DNA of 64,000 nt from Limoniibacter endophyticus (GCF_014652835.1 NZ_BMZO01000006.1:239153-303152); one strand, 5' to 3'. Counted from the stretch's first letter, positions 43,034 to 52,566 are shown. Program-made: numbers and translations. The notes: a model not told the origin generated them from the sequence alone.

Positions 43034-43702
43034 TCAGAGACCGACGACACCCGCAAGACCGGAAATATCCTTGATTTCGGTGTAGCCGTAATAGGGATTG
43101 GCCGGTTCGTGGCCGCGATTGACCCAGACCTTGTTCTTGATGCCGAGGTCATGTGCTGACATGAGGTCGTAGCGGAACGAGGAGGAGACGTGAAGAATGT
43201 CTTCCGGGTTGGCATTGAGCTGGTCGAGCATGTACTCGAACGCCTGAAAGCGCGGCTTGTATGCCTGGGCCTGCTGCGCGGTGTAAACAGCGTGGAATGG
43301 CGCGCCCAGCTTTTCAACGTTGGAGTGGATCTGCTCGTTCATCGCGTTTGAGAGGATAACCAACGGGATCTCCTTGGCGACCTTGGCAAGGCCGGCTGGA
43401 ACATCCGGATGTGGTCCCCAGGTCGGAACGCGCTCATACACCATGCGGGCATCTTCTTCCTTGAAGGCCACGCTGTTCTTTTTGCAGGTGCGTTCGATGG
43501 CGTTGTGCACGACCTCGTTATAAGGCTTCCAGTCGCCAAGAATTTCGTCGAGACGGTACGCAGCGAAATTCTTGATGAACTGCTGCATCTTCTCTTCCGA
43601 AAGCTGATCGCCGTAGAGATCGCGAGCGGCTTCCGCCATCTGGAAGTTGGTTAGCGTGCCGTAGCAGTCGAAGGTGATATATTTCGGCCGAAACTGGGTC
43701 AT
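43034..43702 (-). CDS. Type II haloacid-dehalogenase-like HAD protein
   Basis: 222 residues from ATG 43702 (MTQFRPKYITFDCYGTL), with AAGGA about 12 nt upstream. The nucleophile Asp is in TFDCYGTLTNF, motif II Ser/Asn is in VILSNAMNEQI near 110, and motif III/IV is in HVSSSFRYDLMSAHDLG. The DxYGT signature puts it among L-2-haloacid dehalogenase-like HADs. True dehalogenation is uncertain; many members act on phosphorylated or other small acids. Confidence 0.78.
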   Translation of the reverse strand: MTQFRPKYITFDCYGTLTNFQMAEAARDLYGDQLSEEKMQQFIKNFAAYRLDEILGDWKPYNEVVHNAIERTCKKNSVAFKEEDARMVYERVPTWGPHPDVPAGLAKVAKEIPLVILSNAMNEQIHSNVEKLGAPFHAVYTAQQAQAYKPRFQAFEYMLDQLNANPEDILHVSSSFRYDLMSAHDLGIKNKVWVNRGHEPANPYYGYTEIKDISGLAGVVGL

Positions 43703-44040
43703 GTCACATAAATCCTTGCAAATCCTCCGGCACACCCTCGTGCCTCGCGCTGCTAATCATAGTGTCAGTGCGGGCCGACTAATCGCTGCATTCGGTGAAT
43801 TGGAAAGCAGATTCTTCCGTATGCCATTGCGGCTTTGGCAGAGAGTTGCGCCTGTCACAACCCTGCTGCCGACGTTTTAATCCGCGTGACGCGCGCGCGT
43901 AAGAGCGGAGCGGCATAAGATGCTTTGCAAGGCTGTAGGGACAGCGCAAACGCCTCGGTGCGAACGCGGCTACGGGAGGGAATGCTTTTTCTCCTGCGTT
44001 ACCTTTCAATGGCAGAATAACAGAGATCCGGAAGAGCCAA
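43703..44040. other. Divergent promoter region
   Basis: 338 bp between the HAD gene (minus) and the GNAT gene (plus). It contains a short CG-alternating stretch near 43885 but no clear operator or gene. Confidence 0.5.
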
Positions 44041-44871
44041 ATGACTGAACAACTTGTGCTGGAGACGATGGGGCCGGACCATCTGGACGGCGCAGTCGCG
44101 TTGTCGCGCCAGGCCGAATGGCCGCACCGCCGTGAAGACTGGGAAATGGTGCTCGCGGTGAGCGAGGGCACCGTTGCACTGGAATCCGGTCGTGTCGTGG
44201 CGACCACGATGATGACGCCCTATGGCGATAATGTCGCAACCATAAACATGGTGATCGTTGATCAATCGATGCGTGGACGCGGCGTCGGTCGCAAGCTGAT
44301 GAACGCGGCGCTCGACAAGGCGGGCGATCGGATCTGCATTCTGGTGGCTACGCAGGATGGCTTGCCACTCTACGAAAAGCTCGGCTTCGTGGCGACGGGC
44401 GAAATCCTCCAGCATCAGGGACACGCGCCCAAGGTAGAGGTGCCAGCGGCGGTGGCCTGGGCGACGGATGCAGATTTTGCGGCGATTGCGGCGCTCGATC
44501 TACAGGCCAGCGGTTGGCGGCGTGACCGTCTGATGGGCGAGCTTCGGAAGCGTGCGCAGTTCGCTGTCATTCGCGATGGCAACCAGGTCGTGGCGGCAGT
44601 AGGTGCCCGTGCGTTCGGGCGCGGCCTCGTAATAGGTCCCGTGATTGCCAGGGACGGAGATGAGGCCAGGGCGCTTATTGATTTCATGCTGGCGAAACAC
44701 GAGGGAGCTTTCGTTCGCGTCGATACCTCGGCGTCGACAGGTCTCGGATCCTGGCTGGAAGAACGCGGACTGAAACATGTGGGAGGTGGCATTGCCATGC
44801 GTCGCGGCGAGGCGACGGATGGACATTCGCCCTACAAGATTTTTGCGCTGGTCAATCAGGCGCTAGGTTGA
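44041..44871 (+). CDS. Double-GNAT N-acetyltransferase family protein, paralogue of 34013
   Basis: 276 residues. Domain 1 (about 1-130) has the acetyl-CoA loop VDQSMRGRGVGRKLMNAALD near 82. Domain 2 (about 145-270) has AFGRGLVIGPVIARD and the tail GAFVRVDTSASTGLGSWLEE. It shares WPHR-DW near residue 24 and the domain-2 layout with the protein at 34013. It lies 13 bp before the transaminase and is probably co-transcribed, so it may acetylate the amine substrate or a toxic intermediate. Confidence 0.8.
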   Translation: MTEQLVLETMGPDHLDGAVALSRQAEWPHRREDWEMVLAVSEGTVALESGRVVATTMMTPYGDNVATINMVIVDQSMRGRGVGRKLMNAALDKAGDRICILVATQDGLPLYEKLGFVATGEILQHQGHAPKVEVPAAVAWATDADFAAIAALDLQASGWRRDRLMGELRKRAQFAVIRDGNQVVAAVGARAFGRGLVIGPVIARDGDEARALIDFMLAKHEGAFVRVDTSASTGLGSWLEERGLKHVGGGIAMRRGEATDGHSPYKIFALVNQALG

Positions 44872-44884
44872 TTTGGAGACTGAA

Positions 44885-46261
44885 ATGCTGAGCAATTCGC
44901 TGATCGAACTGGATCGAGCCCATCTGATCCATCCTGTGGCGTCGTATCGCGGTCATGAAAAGGCCGGCGTGCGCGTCATCAAGTCGGCCAGGGGCGCAAG
45001 GGTGACCGACGCTTCCGGTCACACGCTCCTCGACGGGTTCGCCGGTCTCTGGTGCGTCAATGCCGGCTATGGCCAGGACAGCATCGTTGAAGCGGCCACG
45101 AAGCAGTTGCGCGAATTGCCATATGCTACCGGATATTTCGGCCTTGGTTCGGAGCCTGCCATTCGTCTTGCTGCCGAACTGGCGGATCGCGCGCCGGGTG
45201 ATCTCAATCATGTCTATTTCACGCTTGGCGGCTCGGATGCGGTGGATAGCACCGTGCGCTTCATCCGCTATTATTACCATGCCAAAGGTACGCCGCAAAA
45301 AGACCAGTTCATTTCCGTCGAGCAGGGCTATCACGGCTCCTCGACGGTCGGTTCGGGCCTGACGGCACTTCCCGCCTTCCATGCCGGTTTCGGTGTTCCA
45401 TTCGACTGGCAGCATAAAATTCCGTCGCATTACGCCTATCGCAATCCCGTTGGCACCGATCCGCAAGCAATCATCGATGCCTCGGTTGCGGCTCTCCGCT
45501 CCAAGATTGATGAGTTGGGCGCAGATCGTGTTGCCGCCTTTTATGTGGAGCCGATCCAGGGGTCGGGCGGCGTTCTGGTGCCGCCGACAGGCTGGCTCAA
45601 GGCCATGCACGCGGTCTGCCAGGAAAACGACGTGCTGTTCATCGCCGACGAGGTCATTACCGGTTTTGGCCGGACCGGCCCGCTTTTCGCCTGTTCGGAA
45701 GATGATGTTGTTCCGGATTTCATTACCACGGCCAAAGGCCTGACCTCTGGCTATGTGCCGATGGGGGCCGTTTTCATGTCCGACAAGGTGTATGACACGA
45801 TCGCCGATGGCGCTGGTTCGGCCGCAGTCGGTCATGGCTATACCTACTCGGCGCATCCCGTCAGTGCTGCGGTTGGCCTCGAATGCCTCCGTCTCTATGA
45901 GAACGGCTTGCTCGAAAACGGCGTCAAGGCAGGCAAGCGCCTGATGGCCGGCCTGGAATCGCTCAAGGATCATCCGCTGGTCGGGGATGTGCGTGGTCGC
46001 GGAATGTTGGCAGCAGTCGAAATGGTCGTGGACAAGGAGAAGAAGACGCCGCTTCCTGCCGCGGCCGATCCGGCACGTCGCGTCTTCGATCGCGCCTGGG
46101 AAAACGGCCTCGTCATACGTGCTTTCGGCAATGGTGTCCTGGGCTATGCGCCGCCGCTGTGCTGCACCGACGACGACATTGACGGAATTATCGAGCGCAC
46201 CAGGAAGACACTCGATCAGACACTGGAAGACAAGGACGTGCGGGACGCCTTGAAGGGCTGA
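44885..46261 (+). CDS. Class III omega-amino acid/pyruvate transaminase
   Basis: 458 residues from ATG 44885; GGAGA lies upstream. N-terminal HPVASYRGHEKAGVRVIKSA and GLWCVNAGYGQDSI fit omega-transaminases. The PLP phosphate loop is TLGGSDAVDSTVRF; the PLP Asp is in LFIADEVITGFGRTG near 258, and the Schiff-base Lys is in FITTAKGLTSGYVPMGA near 287. It moves an amino group from an omega-amino acid or diamine to pyruvate, giving alanine and a semialdehyde. The GabD-like and PuuC-like enzymes in the neighbouring operon could take the product. Confidence 0.9.
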   Translation: MLSNSLIELDRAHLIHPVASYRGHEKAGVRVIKSARGARVTDASGHTLLDGFAGLWCVNAGYGQDSIVEAATKQLRELPYATGYFGLGSEPAIRLAAELADRAPGDLNHVYFTLGGSDAVDSTVRFIRYYYHAKGTPQKDQFISVEQGYHGSSTVGSGLTALPAFHAGFGVPFDWQHKIPSHYAYRNPVGTDPQAIIDASVAALRSKIDELGADRVAAFYVEPIQGSGGVLVPPTGWLKAMHAVCQENDVLFIADEVITGFGRTGPLFACSEDDVVPDFITTAKGLTSGYVPMGAVFMSDKVYDTIADGAGSAAVGHGYTYSAHPVSAAVGLECLRLYENGLLENGVKAGKRLMAGLESLKDHPLVGDVRGRGMLAAVEMVVDKEKKTPLPAAADPARRVFDRAWENGLVIRAFGNGVLGYAPPLCCTDDDIDGIIERTRKTLDQTLEDKDVRDALKG

Positions 46262-46557
46262 GGACATAAAAAGACGGTGCTTCGGTATGAATGCAGAGTT
46301 GCGGCGCATTAGTTTCAGACTTTATGCGTCACGCACCTGCCATCTCTGGCGCAAGGCGCGAGACGCTCAGCCACATATGTCGCGGCCCGTTGAGATTCGC
46401 AATTTTGTGCCGTCATCCATCGGCAATTCAGCGCCACACATAGTGCAGAAGCATCAAACTGCTTCGTTAGAAGACAAAAGTTCGGTCGAGCGACAATAAC
46501 AAAAAGACCTCCACGCCGCACCGGAACTTGAAGGGGTTTATAAAGAGGAGATAGACC
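46262..46557. other. Intergenic spacer
   Basis: About 296 bp between the transaminase and the second HAD gene. No gene or strong hairpin recognised; it may hold a promoter for the HAD/importer unit. Confidence 0.45.
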
Positions 46558-47274
46558 GTGACCAAAGGTCTGCCGGAGTTCAAATATTTGACGTTCGACG
46601 TCGTTGGCACGTTGATCGATTTCGAGGGCGGGCTCAAGACCTCGCTGATCGAAATCGGCAAGCAAGCCGGGGTCGAGGTTGATGGCGAAGAAGCGCTGAC
46701 GCTCTATCGTCAGGCCCGTTATGCTGAGGATGCGGAGCTTTTCCCGGATGATCTGGTTCGCGTCTATCTCGCCATCGCGCCGGAACTCGGCTTGCCCGCC
46801 GAAAAGCATTTCGGCGAAAAACTGCGTGACGATGCTCGTCAATGGAAGGCTTTTCCCGACAGCGCCGCCGCTCTGGCGCGTCTGGCCGAGCGTTACAAGC
46901 TGGTCGCGATGACCAATGCGCGTCGTTGGGCTTTCGAGTATTTTTCCAAGGAACTGGGCGATCCCTTCTACAGAGGCTTCACCGCCGACGATACCGGGAC
47001 TGAAAAGCCAGATCCCGCCTTCTTCCATCAGGTCTTTGCCTTCGTCGAGAGCGAGGGCGCTTCCAAGGATGATATTCTGCACGTCGCGCAGAGCCAGTAT
47101 CATGATATCGGCATTTCGCGGGAACTTGGCATGACCAATTGCTGGATCCAGCGTCGTCACGCGCAGAAGGGCTATGGCGGCACAATTGAGCCTGCCGAAT
47201 TCACCAGGCCAGATTACCATTTCACATCGATGGCGGAACTCGCCGCGGCGGCCGAAGAGGCTGCCCACGCCTGA
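46558..47274 (+). CDS. Type II haloacid-dehalogenase-like HAD protein
   Basis: 238 residues from GTG 46558, which has AAGAGGAG 8 nt upstream. The nucleophile Asp is in LTFDVVGTLIDFEGG; motif II is in VAMTNARRWAFEYF near 120; the Lys and late acids are in TEKPDPAFFHQV and HVAQSQYHDIGISREL. It is the same HAD class as 43034 but is not a close copy. Located 75 bp before the importer operon. Substrate unknown. Confidence 0.8.
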   Translation: MTKGLPEFKYLTFDVVGTLIDFEGGLKTSLIEIGKQAGVEVDGEEALTLYRQARYAEDAELFPDDLVRVYLAIAPELGLPAEKHFGEKLRDDARQWKAFPDSAAALARLAERYKLVAMTNARRWAFEYFSKELGDPFYRGFTADDTGTEKPDPAFFHQVFAFVESEGASKDDILHVAQSQYHDIGISRELGMTNCWIQRRHAQKGYGGTIEPAEFTRPDYHFTSMAELAAAAEEAAHA

Positions 47275-47291
47275 TTTTCAGGAGCAACCGG

Positions 47292-47357
47292 ATGAACCTA
47301 ATTCAAAACAACAGGCCATCCAGGAACGTTTGGGTAAAGGGGAACTGCAATGCGTGA
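47292..47357 (+). CDS. Possible 21-residue leader frame before the dipeptide-type importer
   Basis: ATG 47292 with GGAG about 7 nt upstream opens a 21-codon frame that ends 8 nt inside the binding-protein gene. It could couple or attenuate translation of the next gene. Short enough to be chance. Confidence 0.3.
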   Translation: MNLIQNNRPSRNVWVKGNCNA

Positions 47358-48957
47358 TATTACCAATTGGACTTCGCACGACGATACAATAGTTGAGAAT
47401 GCGATCCGTCGCGGCGCCAGCCGTCGTGAACTGCTACAGATGATGCTTATGGGCGGCATCGCGCTGACCGCAGGTTCCGCGATTCTAGGTCGCGCGACCT
47501 CGGCGCTTGCTGCCGAGCCAGTCAAGGGTGGCTCTATCAAGGCTGCCGGATTTGCTGCCTCCACCGCCGATACGCTGGATCCGGCCAAGGCGTCGAACGC
47601 GACCGATTATGTTCGCTGCTGCAACGTCTATAACCGCCTGACCTTCCTCAATGGACAGGGGGAAACGGTGATGGAGCTGGCAGAAAGCATTGAAAGCTCC
47701 GACGCCAAGGTCTGGAACGTCAAGCTGCGCAAGGGCATCACCTTCCACGATGGCAAGTCCTTCACGGCTGAAGATGTGGTCTTCTCGCTCAATCGCCATC
47801 TTGATCCAGCCGTCGGCTCCAAGGTCAATGCGATTGCCAAGCAGATCTCCAGCGTAAAGGCGATCGACGAATCCACCGTTGAGATCACGCTGGAAGCACC
47901 GAATGCCGACCTTCCGACCATTCTTGCGCTGCATCATTTCATGATCGTGGCCGATGGCACGACTGATTTTTCCAAGGGCAACGGCACCGGCCCATTTGTG
48001 CTGGAAACGTTCGAGCCAGGCGTTCGCTCGATCGTCAAGCGCAATGAGAATTACTGGAAGGACCAGAAGGCCAATCTGGATTCGTTCGAATTCTTCGCAA
48101 TCTCCGACGAAACCGCGCGCATGAACGCCGTTCTTTCGGGTGATATCCAGCTGGGCGCGAACCTGAATCCGCGTTCGCTGCGCGTTCTAGAGAATAATCC
48201 GGCCGCCGCGCTCTTTATCTCGAAGCTCGGCACCTATACGAACTTGAACATCCGTTTGGACATGGCACCCGGCGACAAGACCGGCGTCGCTGAAGCCTTC
48301 AAATATCTTATCAACCGCGAAACGATCCAGAAATCGGTGCTGCGCGGGCTTGCCGAAATCGCCAATGACCACCCGGTTCCCGACACGAATAAGTACCACA
48401 ATGCCGAACTGAAGCAGCGCGAGTACGATCCTGAACGTGCCAAGTCGCTTCTCGAGAAGGCAGGTGTCCTGAATCAGGAAATCCGCATCACCGCAGCCGA
48501 AGCGGCTTCCTCTTCGCTCGACTATGCGATGGTCGTGCAGCAGGCTGCCAGCCAGATCGGCCAGAAGGTTGCCATTAATCGTGTTCCGTCGGACGGATAC
48601 TGGTCAAATCACTGGGTCAAGGATGCCGTGCATTTCGGCAATATCAACGCGCGTCCGACGCCCGACATCCTGTTCTCGCTGCTCTACAAGTCGGATGCGG
48701 CGTGGAACGAAAGCGGCTACAAGTCGGAGAAGTTCGACAGCATGCTGCTCGAGGCCCGCGGTTCGCTCGACGAGGCGAAGCGCAAGGAAATCTACGGCGA
48801 AATGCAGGCGATGGTTTCCAATGAAGCAGGCACCGTCATTCCGGTCTTCATGTCGAACGTCGACGCGGTTTCTCCGAAGCTGAAGGGCCTTGTGGCCAAT
48901 CCGCTTGGCGGCATGGCTGGCTATTCCTTCGCCGAATACGCTTGGCTTGAAGCTTAA
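47350..48957 (+). CDS. Peptide/nickel-type ABC solute-binding protein, DppA-like
   Basis: 535 residues of family 5 extracellular binding proteins. A Tat-like N-terminus contains RRGASRRELLQMMLMGG, then a hydrophobic stretch and a cut near ATSALA around residue 52. The mature part has KGGSIKAAGFAAS and the core segment WNVKLRKGITFHDGKSFTAEDV typical of DppA/OppA. It binds peptides, opines or related amines in the periplasm. First gene of a four-gene importer operon. Confidence 0.87.
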   Translation: MRDITNWTSHDDTIVENAIRRGASRRELLQMMLMGGIALTAGSAILGRATSALAAEPVKGGSIKAAGFAASTADTLDPAKASNATDYVRCCNVYNRLTFLNGQGETVMELAESIESSDAKVWNVKLRKGITFHDGKSFTAEDVVFSLNRHLDPAVGSKVNAIAKQISSVKAIDESTVEITLEAPNADLPTILALHHFMIVADGTTDFSKGNGTGPFVLETFEPGVRSIVKRNENYWKDQKANLDSFEFFAISDETARMNAVLSGDIQLGANLNPRSLRVLENNPAAALFISKLGTYTNLNIRLDMAPGDKTGVAEAFKYLINRETIQKSVLRGLAEIANDHPVPDTNKYHNAELKQREYDPERAKSLLEKAGVLNQEIRITAAEAASSSLDYAMVVQQAASQIGQKVAINRVPSDGYWSNHWVKDAVHFGNINARPTPDILFSLLYKSDAAWNESGYKSEKFDSMLLEARGSLDEAKRKEIYGEMQAMVSNEAGTVIPVFMSNVDAVSPKLKGLVANPLGGMAGYSFAEYAWLEA

Positions 48958-48974
48958 AGAAGGCCTAGTTTGAC

Positions 48975-49004
48975 CCGATCGCCGTGAAAAATCGCGGCGG
49001 TCGG
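48975..49004 (+). promoter_or_regulatory. Hairpin after the binding-protein gene
   Basis: Arms CCGATCGCCG (48975-48984) and CGGCGGTCGG (48995-49004), ten pairs with one U-G, 10-nt loop, then TTTCTCC. Between the DppA-like stop and the DppB-like gene. Confidence 0.5.
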
Positions 49005-49038
49005 TTTCTCCTATTAATTTAAGCGGGTAGGATTTGTC

Positions 49039-49989
49039 ATGAACTCGCCAGTTCTCAATCTAGCGGTGAAGCGCATCGGCGTTGCTATCGTTACGCTGTT
49101 GATCGTGGCTTTCACGATTTTCTTTGCGACGGAAATGCTCCCGGGCGATGTCGCCGAAATCCTGCTTGGACAGGCGGCAACGCCTGAGGCTGTTGCCGGT
49201 CTTCGCGAGGCGATGGGCCTAAACCAGCCTGCGTTTTTGCGCTTTCTGCAATGGCTCGGAAATCTTCTGACAGGTGATTTCGGCACGTCCTATGCCAATA
49301 ATATGCCAATCGCCGATCTGATCGGCGGACGTCTGATCAATTCCCTAAAGCTCGCGGGCGTAACGGCGGCTATTTCGGTGCCGGTTGCGCTGACGCTCGG
49401 CGTAACCGCTGCCGTCATGCGCGGCACGATCTATGATCGCGTCGTCTCGACCCTGACGATCTCGGTGATCTCAGTTCCGGAATTCATGGTGGCTACGCTT
49501 GCCGTCATCGTCTTTGCCGTCTATCTCGGGTGGCTGCCCGCTCTTTCCATGGCAAACGATGTACAGTCGATCGGGCAGTTGCTGAAGGTATTTGCGATGC
49601 CGGTGATTACGCTGAGCTTCGTGATTTCGGCGCAGATGATCCGCATGACGCGCGCGGCTGTTCTGGAAACGCTGGACACACCCTATGTCGAGATGGCGCT
49701 GTTGAAGGGCGCATCGCGCCGTCGCATGGTCATGCATCACGCTCTTCCCAACGCGCTCGGGCCGATCGTCAATGCCGTTGCATTGTCGCTATCCTATCTT
49801 CTGGGCGGCGTCATCATCGTCGAGACGATCTTCAACTATCCCGGTGTGGCCAAGCTGATGCTCGATGCCGTCGCAACACGCGATCTGCCGCTGATCCAAA
49901 GCTGTGCGATGATTTTCTGCCTGGCCTATCTCCTGCTCATCACGATTGCCGACCTTGTCGCGATCGTTTCCAATCCGAGGCTGCGATGA
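49039..49989 (+). CDS. ABC permease, DppB-like
   Basis: 316 residues. N-terminal segment AVKRIGVAIVTLLIVAFTIFF, the periplasmic FATEMLPGDVAEILLGQAAT usual in DppB, then five more helices. The EAA loop is near YVEMALLKGASRRRMVMHHA around residue 216. It overlaps the DppC-like start by 4 bp. Confidence 0.9.
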   Translation: MNSPVLNLAVKRIGVAIVTLLIVAFTIFFATEMLPGDVAEILLGQAATPEAVAGLREAMGLNQPAFLRFLQWLGNLLTGDFGTSYANNMPIADLIGGRLINSLKLAGVTAAISVPVALTLGVTAAVMRGTIYDRVVSTLTISVISVPEFMVATLAVIVFAVYLGWLPALSMANDVQSIGQLLKVFAMPVITLSFVISAQMIRMTRAAVLETLDTPYVEMALLKGASRRRMVMHHALPNALGPIVNAVALSLSYLLGGVIIVETIFNYPGVAKLMLDAVATRDLPLIQSCAMIFCLAYLLLITIADLVAIVSNPRLR

Positions 49990-50849
49990 CCATGACGGTT
50001 TCCCTCCACGATACGAAAAAGGCAAAGCCGCCACGCTTCGGCTACCGGATCAATCTGGTGGGCGCGGTGTCGTTTCTGGTCGTGCTTGCCTGGGCGATCA
50101 TTGCCATCATCGCGCCCTGGATCGCCCCCCATCCGATCGGCGAAATTGTCGATTTCGACTTCTTCGGCCCGATGTCGGCGCAATTTCCGCTGGGCACCGA
50201 TTATCTCGGGCGTGACATGCTCTCGCGCATCCTGCTCGGCGCGCGCTATACCGTGGGCATTTCGCTGGCAGCGGTGTTTCTCGCCTGTTTCTGCGGCGTG
50301 GCGCTCGGCATGACGGCTGCCGTGATCGGCGGCAGGTTCGACAGCATGTTGAGCCGGCTTCTCGATGCGCTGACTTCTATCCCGAGCAAGATACTGGCGC
50401 TGGTCATCGTCGCTGCGGTCGGTACGTCGATCCCGATCCTGATCTTGACGCTCGGCATCATCTACATACCCGGCTGCTATCGTTTCGCACGGGCGCTCGC
50501 CGTGAATATCAACACGATGGATTATGTCACCGTTGCGCGCGCTCGCGGCGAAAGCATCGGCTATCTGATCCGCGCAGAGATACTCCCCGGCATTATCGGG
50601 CCGGTGCTGGCCGATTTTGGCTTGCGTTTCGTCTTTATCGTGCTGCTTCTTTCAAGCATGTCTTTCCTGGGACTTGGCGTTCAGCCGCCATTTGCCGATT
50701 GGGGCGCTCTGGTGAAGGAAAACATCGGCGGCCTGTCATTTGCAGCACCGGCGGTGATCTTTCCCTCGATCGCGATCGCCAGCCTGACGATCAGCGTCAA
50801 CCTGCTGATCGATAATCTGCCCCAGAAAATCCGCGACCGGAGCGAATGA
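49986..50849 (+). CDS. ABC permease, DppC-like
   Basis: 287 residues from ATG 49986; the frame is open much further upstream inside the DppB-like gene, but that part is not a permease sequence. The N-terminal segment is NLVGAVSFLVVLAWAIIAIIA, the family marker FPLGTDYLGRDMLSRILLGA lies near 65, and the EAA loop is DYVTVARARGESIGYLI around 180. It shares the importer with DppB-like and the fused ATPase. Confidence 0.9.
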   Translation: MTMTVSLHDTKKAKPPRFGYRINLVGAVSFLVVLAWAIIAIIAPWIAPHPIGEIVDFDFFGPMSAQFPLGTDYLGRDMLSRILLGARYTVGISLAAVFLACFCGVALGMTAAVIGGRFDSMLSRLLDALTSIPSKILALVIVAAVGTSIPILILTLGIIYIPGCYRFARALAVNINTMDYVTVARARGESIGYLIRAEILPGIIGPVLADFGLRFVFIVLLLSSMSFLGLGVQPPFADWGALVKENIGGLSFAAPAVIFPSIAIASLTISVNLLIDNLPQKIRDRSE

Positions 50850-50850
50850 G

Positions 50851-52515
50851 ATGGCCAATATCGTAGAAGTTCGCGATCTGCGCGTCGGTGCCAAAACCGA
50901 TTCCGGCCGCACCGTCGATATCATTCGCGGCGTTTCCTTCGACATCGCCGAAGGTGAGATTGTTGCGCTGATCGGCGAGAGCGGTTCGGGTAAAACCACG
51001 ATCGCGCTAACGCTGATGGGCTATACGCGCCCCGGCTGCCGTATTGCCAGCGGCAGCGTCAAGCTCGCCGGCGAAGATATGGCAAAGCTGCCCGAACGCA
51101 AACGCACCAGAAAGCGCGGAACGGAAGTCTCCTATGTTCCCCAGAGTGCGGCGGCCTCCTTCAACCCGGCGCACAAGATCATGGACCAGGTGATCGAGAT
51201 CACGAAGATCCACGATCTGATGCCCGCCGAAGAGGCGCGCAAGAAGGCCGTCGAGCTCTTCCGTGCGCTGGCTTTGCCGAACCCCGAAACGATCGGCGAC
51301 CGCTATCCGCACCAGGTGTCGGGCGGCCAGTTGCAGCGTCTTTCGGCTGCAATGGCACTGATCGGCGGTCCGAAGCTGGTCATCTTCGACGAGCCGACGA
51401 CGGCGCTCGACGTGACGACGCAGATCGAAGTGTTGCGTGCCTTCAAGTCGGTCATGAAAAAGGGCGGTATTGGCGGCGTCTACGTTTCGCACGATCTTGC
51501 CGTCGTTGCCCAGATCGCCGACCGCATTGTCGTATTGCGCCATGGCGAGGTGCAGGAAGTTGGCGTGACCAAGGAACTGCTGGAAAATGCGCGGCACCCC
51601 TACACGCGCCAGCTGCTGGATGCCTTCGAGCCTGTAAGCTATGCGGCCGCGAAGGACATTATTGTCGAGCCGGAAAAGCCGCTGCTTGTCGTCAGGGACG
51701 TCGTGGCGGGCTACGGCGCGGTCGACAAGACAACCGGCGATCCGGCCATGGTAGCGGTCAAGGGCGTCAGTTTCGAACTGCCGCGCGGTAAGAATCTCGG
51801 AATCATCGGCGAATCCGGTTGCGGCAAGTCCACTCTGGCGCGCGTTATTTCCGGTATCCTTCCGGCCGCACATGGCTCGATCGAGTTTGAGGGCAGAAAG
51901 CTCGCCCCCGATCTTCGCCAGCGTAGCCGCGACGATCTTCGCGAATTGCAGATCGTCTTCCAGTTTGCCGATACTGCCCTCAATCCTGCCAAGTCCATCG
52001 AGGATATTCTCGAGCGTCCGTTGAGCTTCTATCACGACATGAATGCTCATGACCGCAATGCCCGCGTGAGCGAACTACTCGATATGGTAAAGCTGCCCCG
52101 CACCTTGCGTTATCGTCGCCCCGGCGAACTTTCCGGTGGGCAGAAGCAGCGCATCAATCTGGCGCGGGCCTTGGCCGCAAATCCAAAGCTCATCCTATGC
52201 GACGAGATTACCTCCGCACTCGATACGGTGGTTGCAGCGGCGATCATCGAGCTGCTGAAGGAATTGCAGCGTGAGCTGTCGCTCTCCTATCTCTTCATCA
52301 GCCACGATCTCTCGACCGTACGTGCGATCTGCGACGAAGTAGCCGTCATGTATAATGGCGAAAAGATCGAGCAGCTCAGCCCAGATGTCATGGGTTCGCA
52401 GGCAGGTCATCCTTATTCGCGCCTGCTCTTTTCATCGGTGCCAAAGCTCGACACCGGCTGGCTGGATAGCCTCGAACAGGACCCGGAACTGGTCAAGGCG
52501 TTTTCGAAGCGCTAA
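50851..52515 (+). CDS. Fused dipeptide-type ABC ATPase (DppD-DppF in one chain)
   Basis: 554 residues with two complete ATPase domains. Domain 1: Walker A GESGSGKTT near 46, signature VSGGQLQR near 155, Walker B LVIFDEPTTALD. Domain 2: Walker A GESGCGKST near 320, signature LSGGQKQR near 430, Walker B LILCDEITSALD. Both keep the catalytic Glu. Fusion of the usual two subunits into one chain fits normal glutathione- or dipeptide-type importers. Last gene of the importer operon, followed by a terminator. Confidence 0.9.
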   Translation: MANIVEVRDLRVGAKTDSGRTVDIIRGVSFDIAEGEIVALIGESGSGKTTIALTLMGYTRPGCRIASGSVKLAGEDMAKLPERKRTRKRGTEVSYVPQSAAASFNPAHKIMDQVIEITKIHDLMPAEEARKKAVELFRALALPNPETIGDRYPHQVSGGQLQRLSAAMALIGGPKLVIFDEPTTALDVTTQIEVLRAFKSVMKKGGIGGVYVSHDLAVVAQIADRIVVLRHGEVQEVGVTKELLENARHPYTRQLLDAFEPVSYAAAKDIIVEPEKPLLVVRDVVAGYGAVDKTTGDPAMVAVKGVSFELPRGKNLGIIGESGCGKSTLARVISGILPAAHGSIEFEGRKLAPDLRQRSRDDLRELQIVFQFADTALNPAKSIEDILERPLSFYHDMNAHDRNARVSELLDMVKLPRTLRYRRPGELSGGQKQRINLARALAANPKLILCDEITSALDTVVAAAIIELLKELQRELSLSYLFISHDLSTVRAICDEVAVMYNGEKIEQLSPDVMGSQAGHPYSRLLFSSVPKLDTGWLDSLEQDPELVKAFSKR

Positions 52516-52517
52516 AC

Positions 52518-52549
52518 GGAAAAGGCGGCCCGACCGAGCCGCCTTTTCC
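52518..52549 (+). terminator. Terminator of the importer operon
   Basis: A perfect 12-bp stem GGAAAAGGCGGC / GCCGCCTTTTCC with an 8-nt loop, beginning 3 bp after the stop codon. The A/T-rich stem ends could serve both directions; the convergent Lrp gene ends 18 bp beyond it. Confidence 0.8.
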
Positions 52550-52566
52550 ATTTGAATTCAGGGAAA

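Noticed and set aside
43880..43895. CG-alternating stretch that might form Z-DNA or an operator
   Set aside because: Too short and typical of GC-rich spacers; no symmetry beyond simple alternation.
44852..46309. 485-codon open frame opposite the omega-transaminase
   Set aside because: Lies fully antisense to a well-supported gene; composition is rich in His, Arg and Asp as expected of a shadow frame in GC-rich DNA, and it has no family resemblance.
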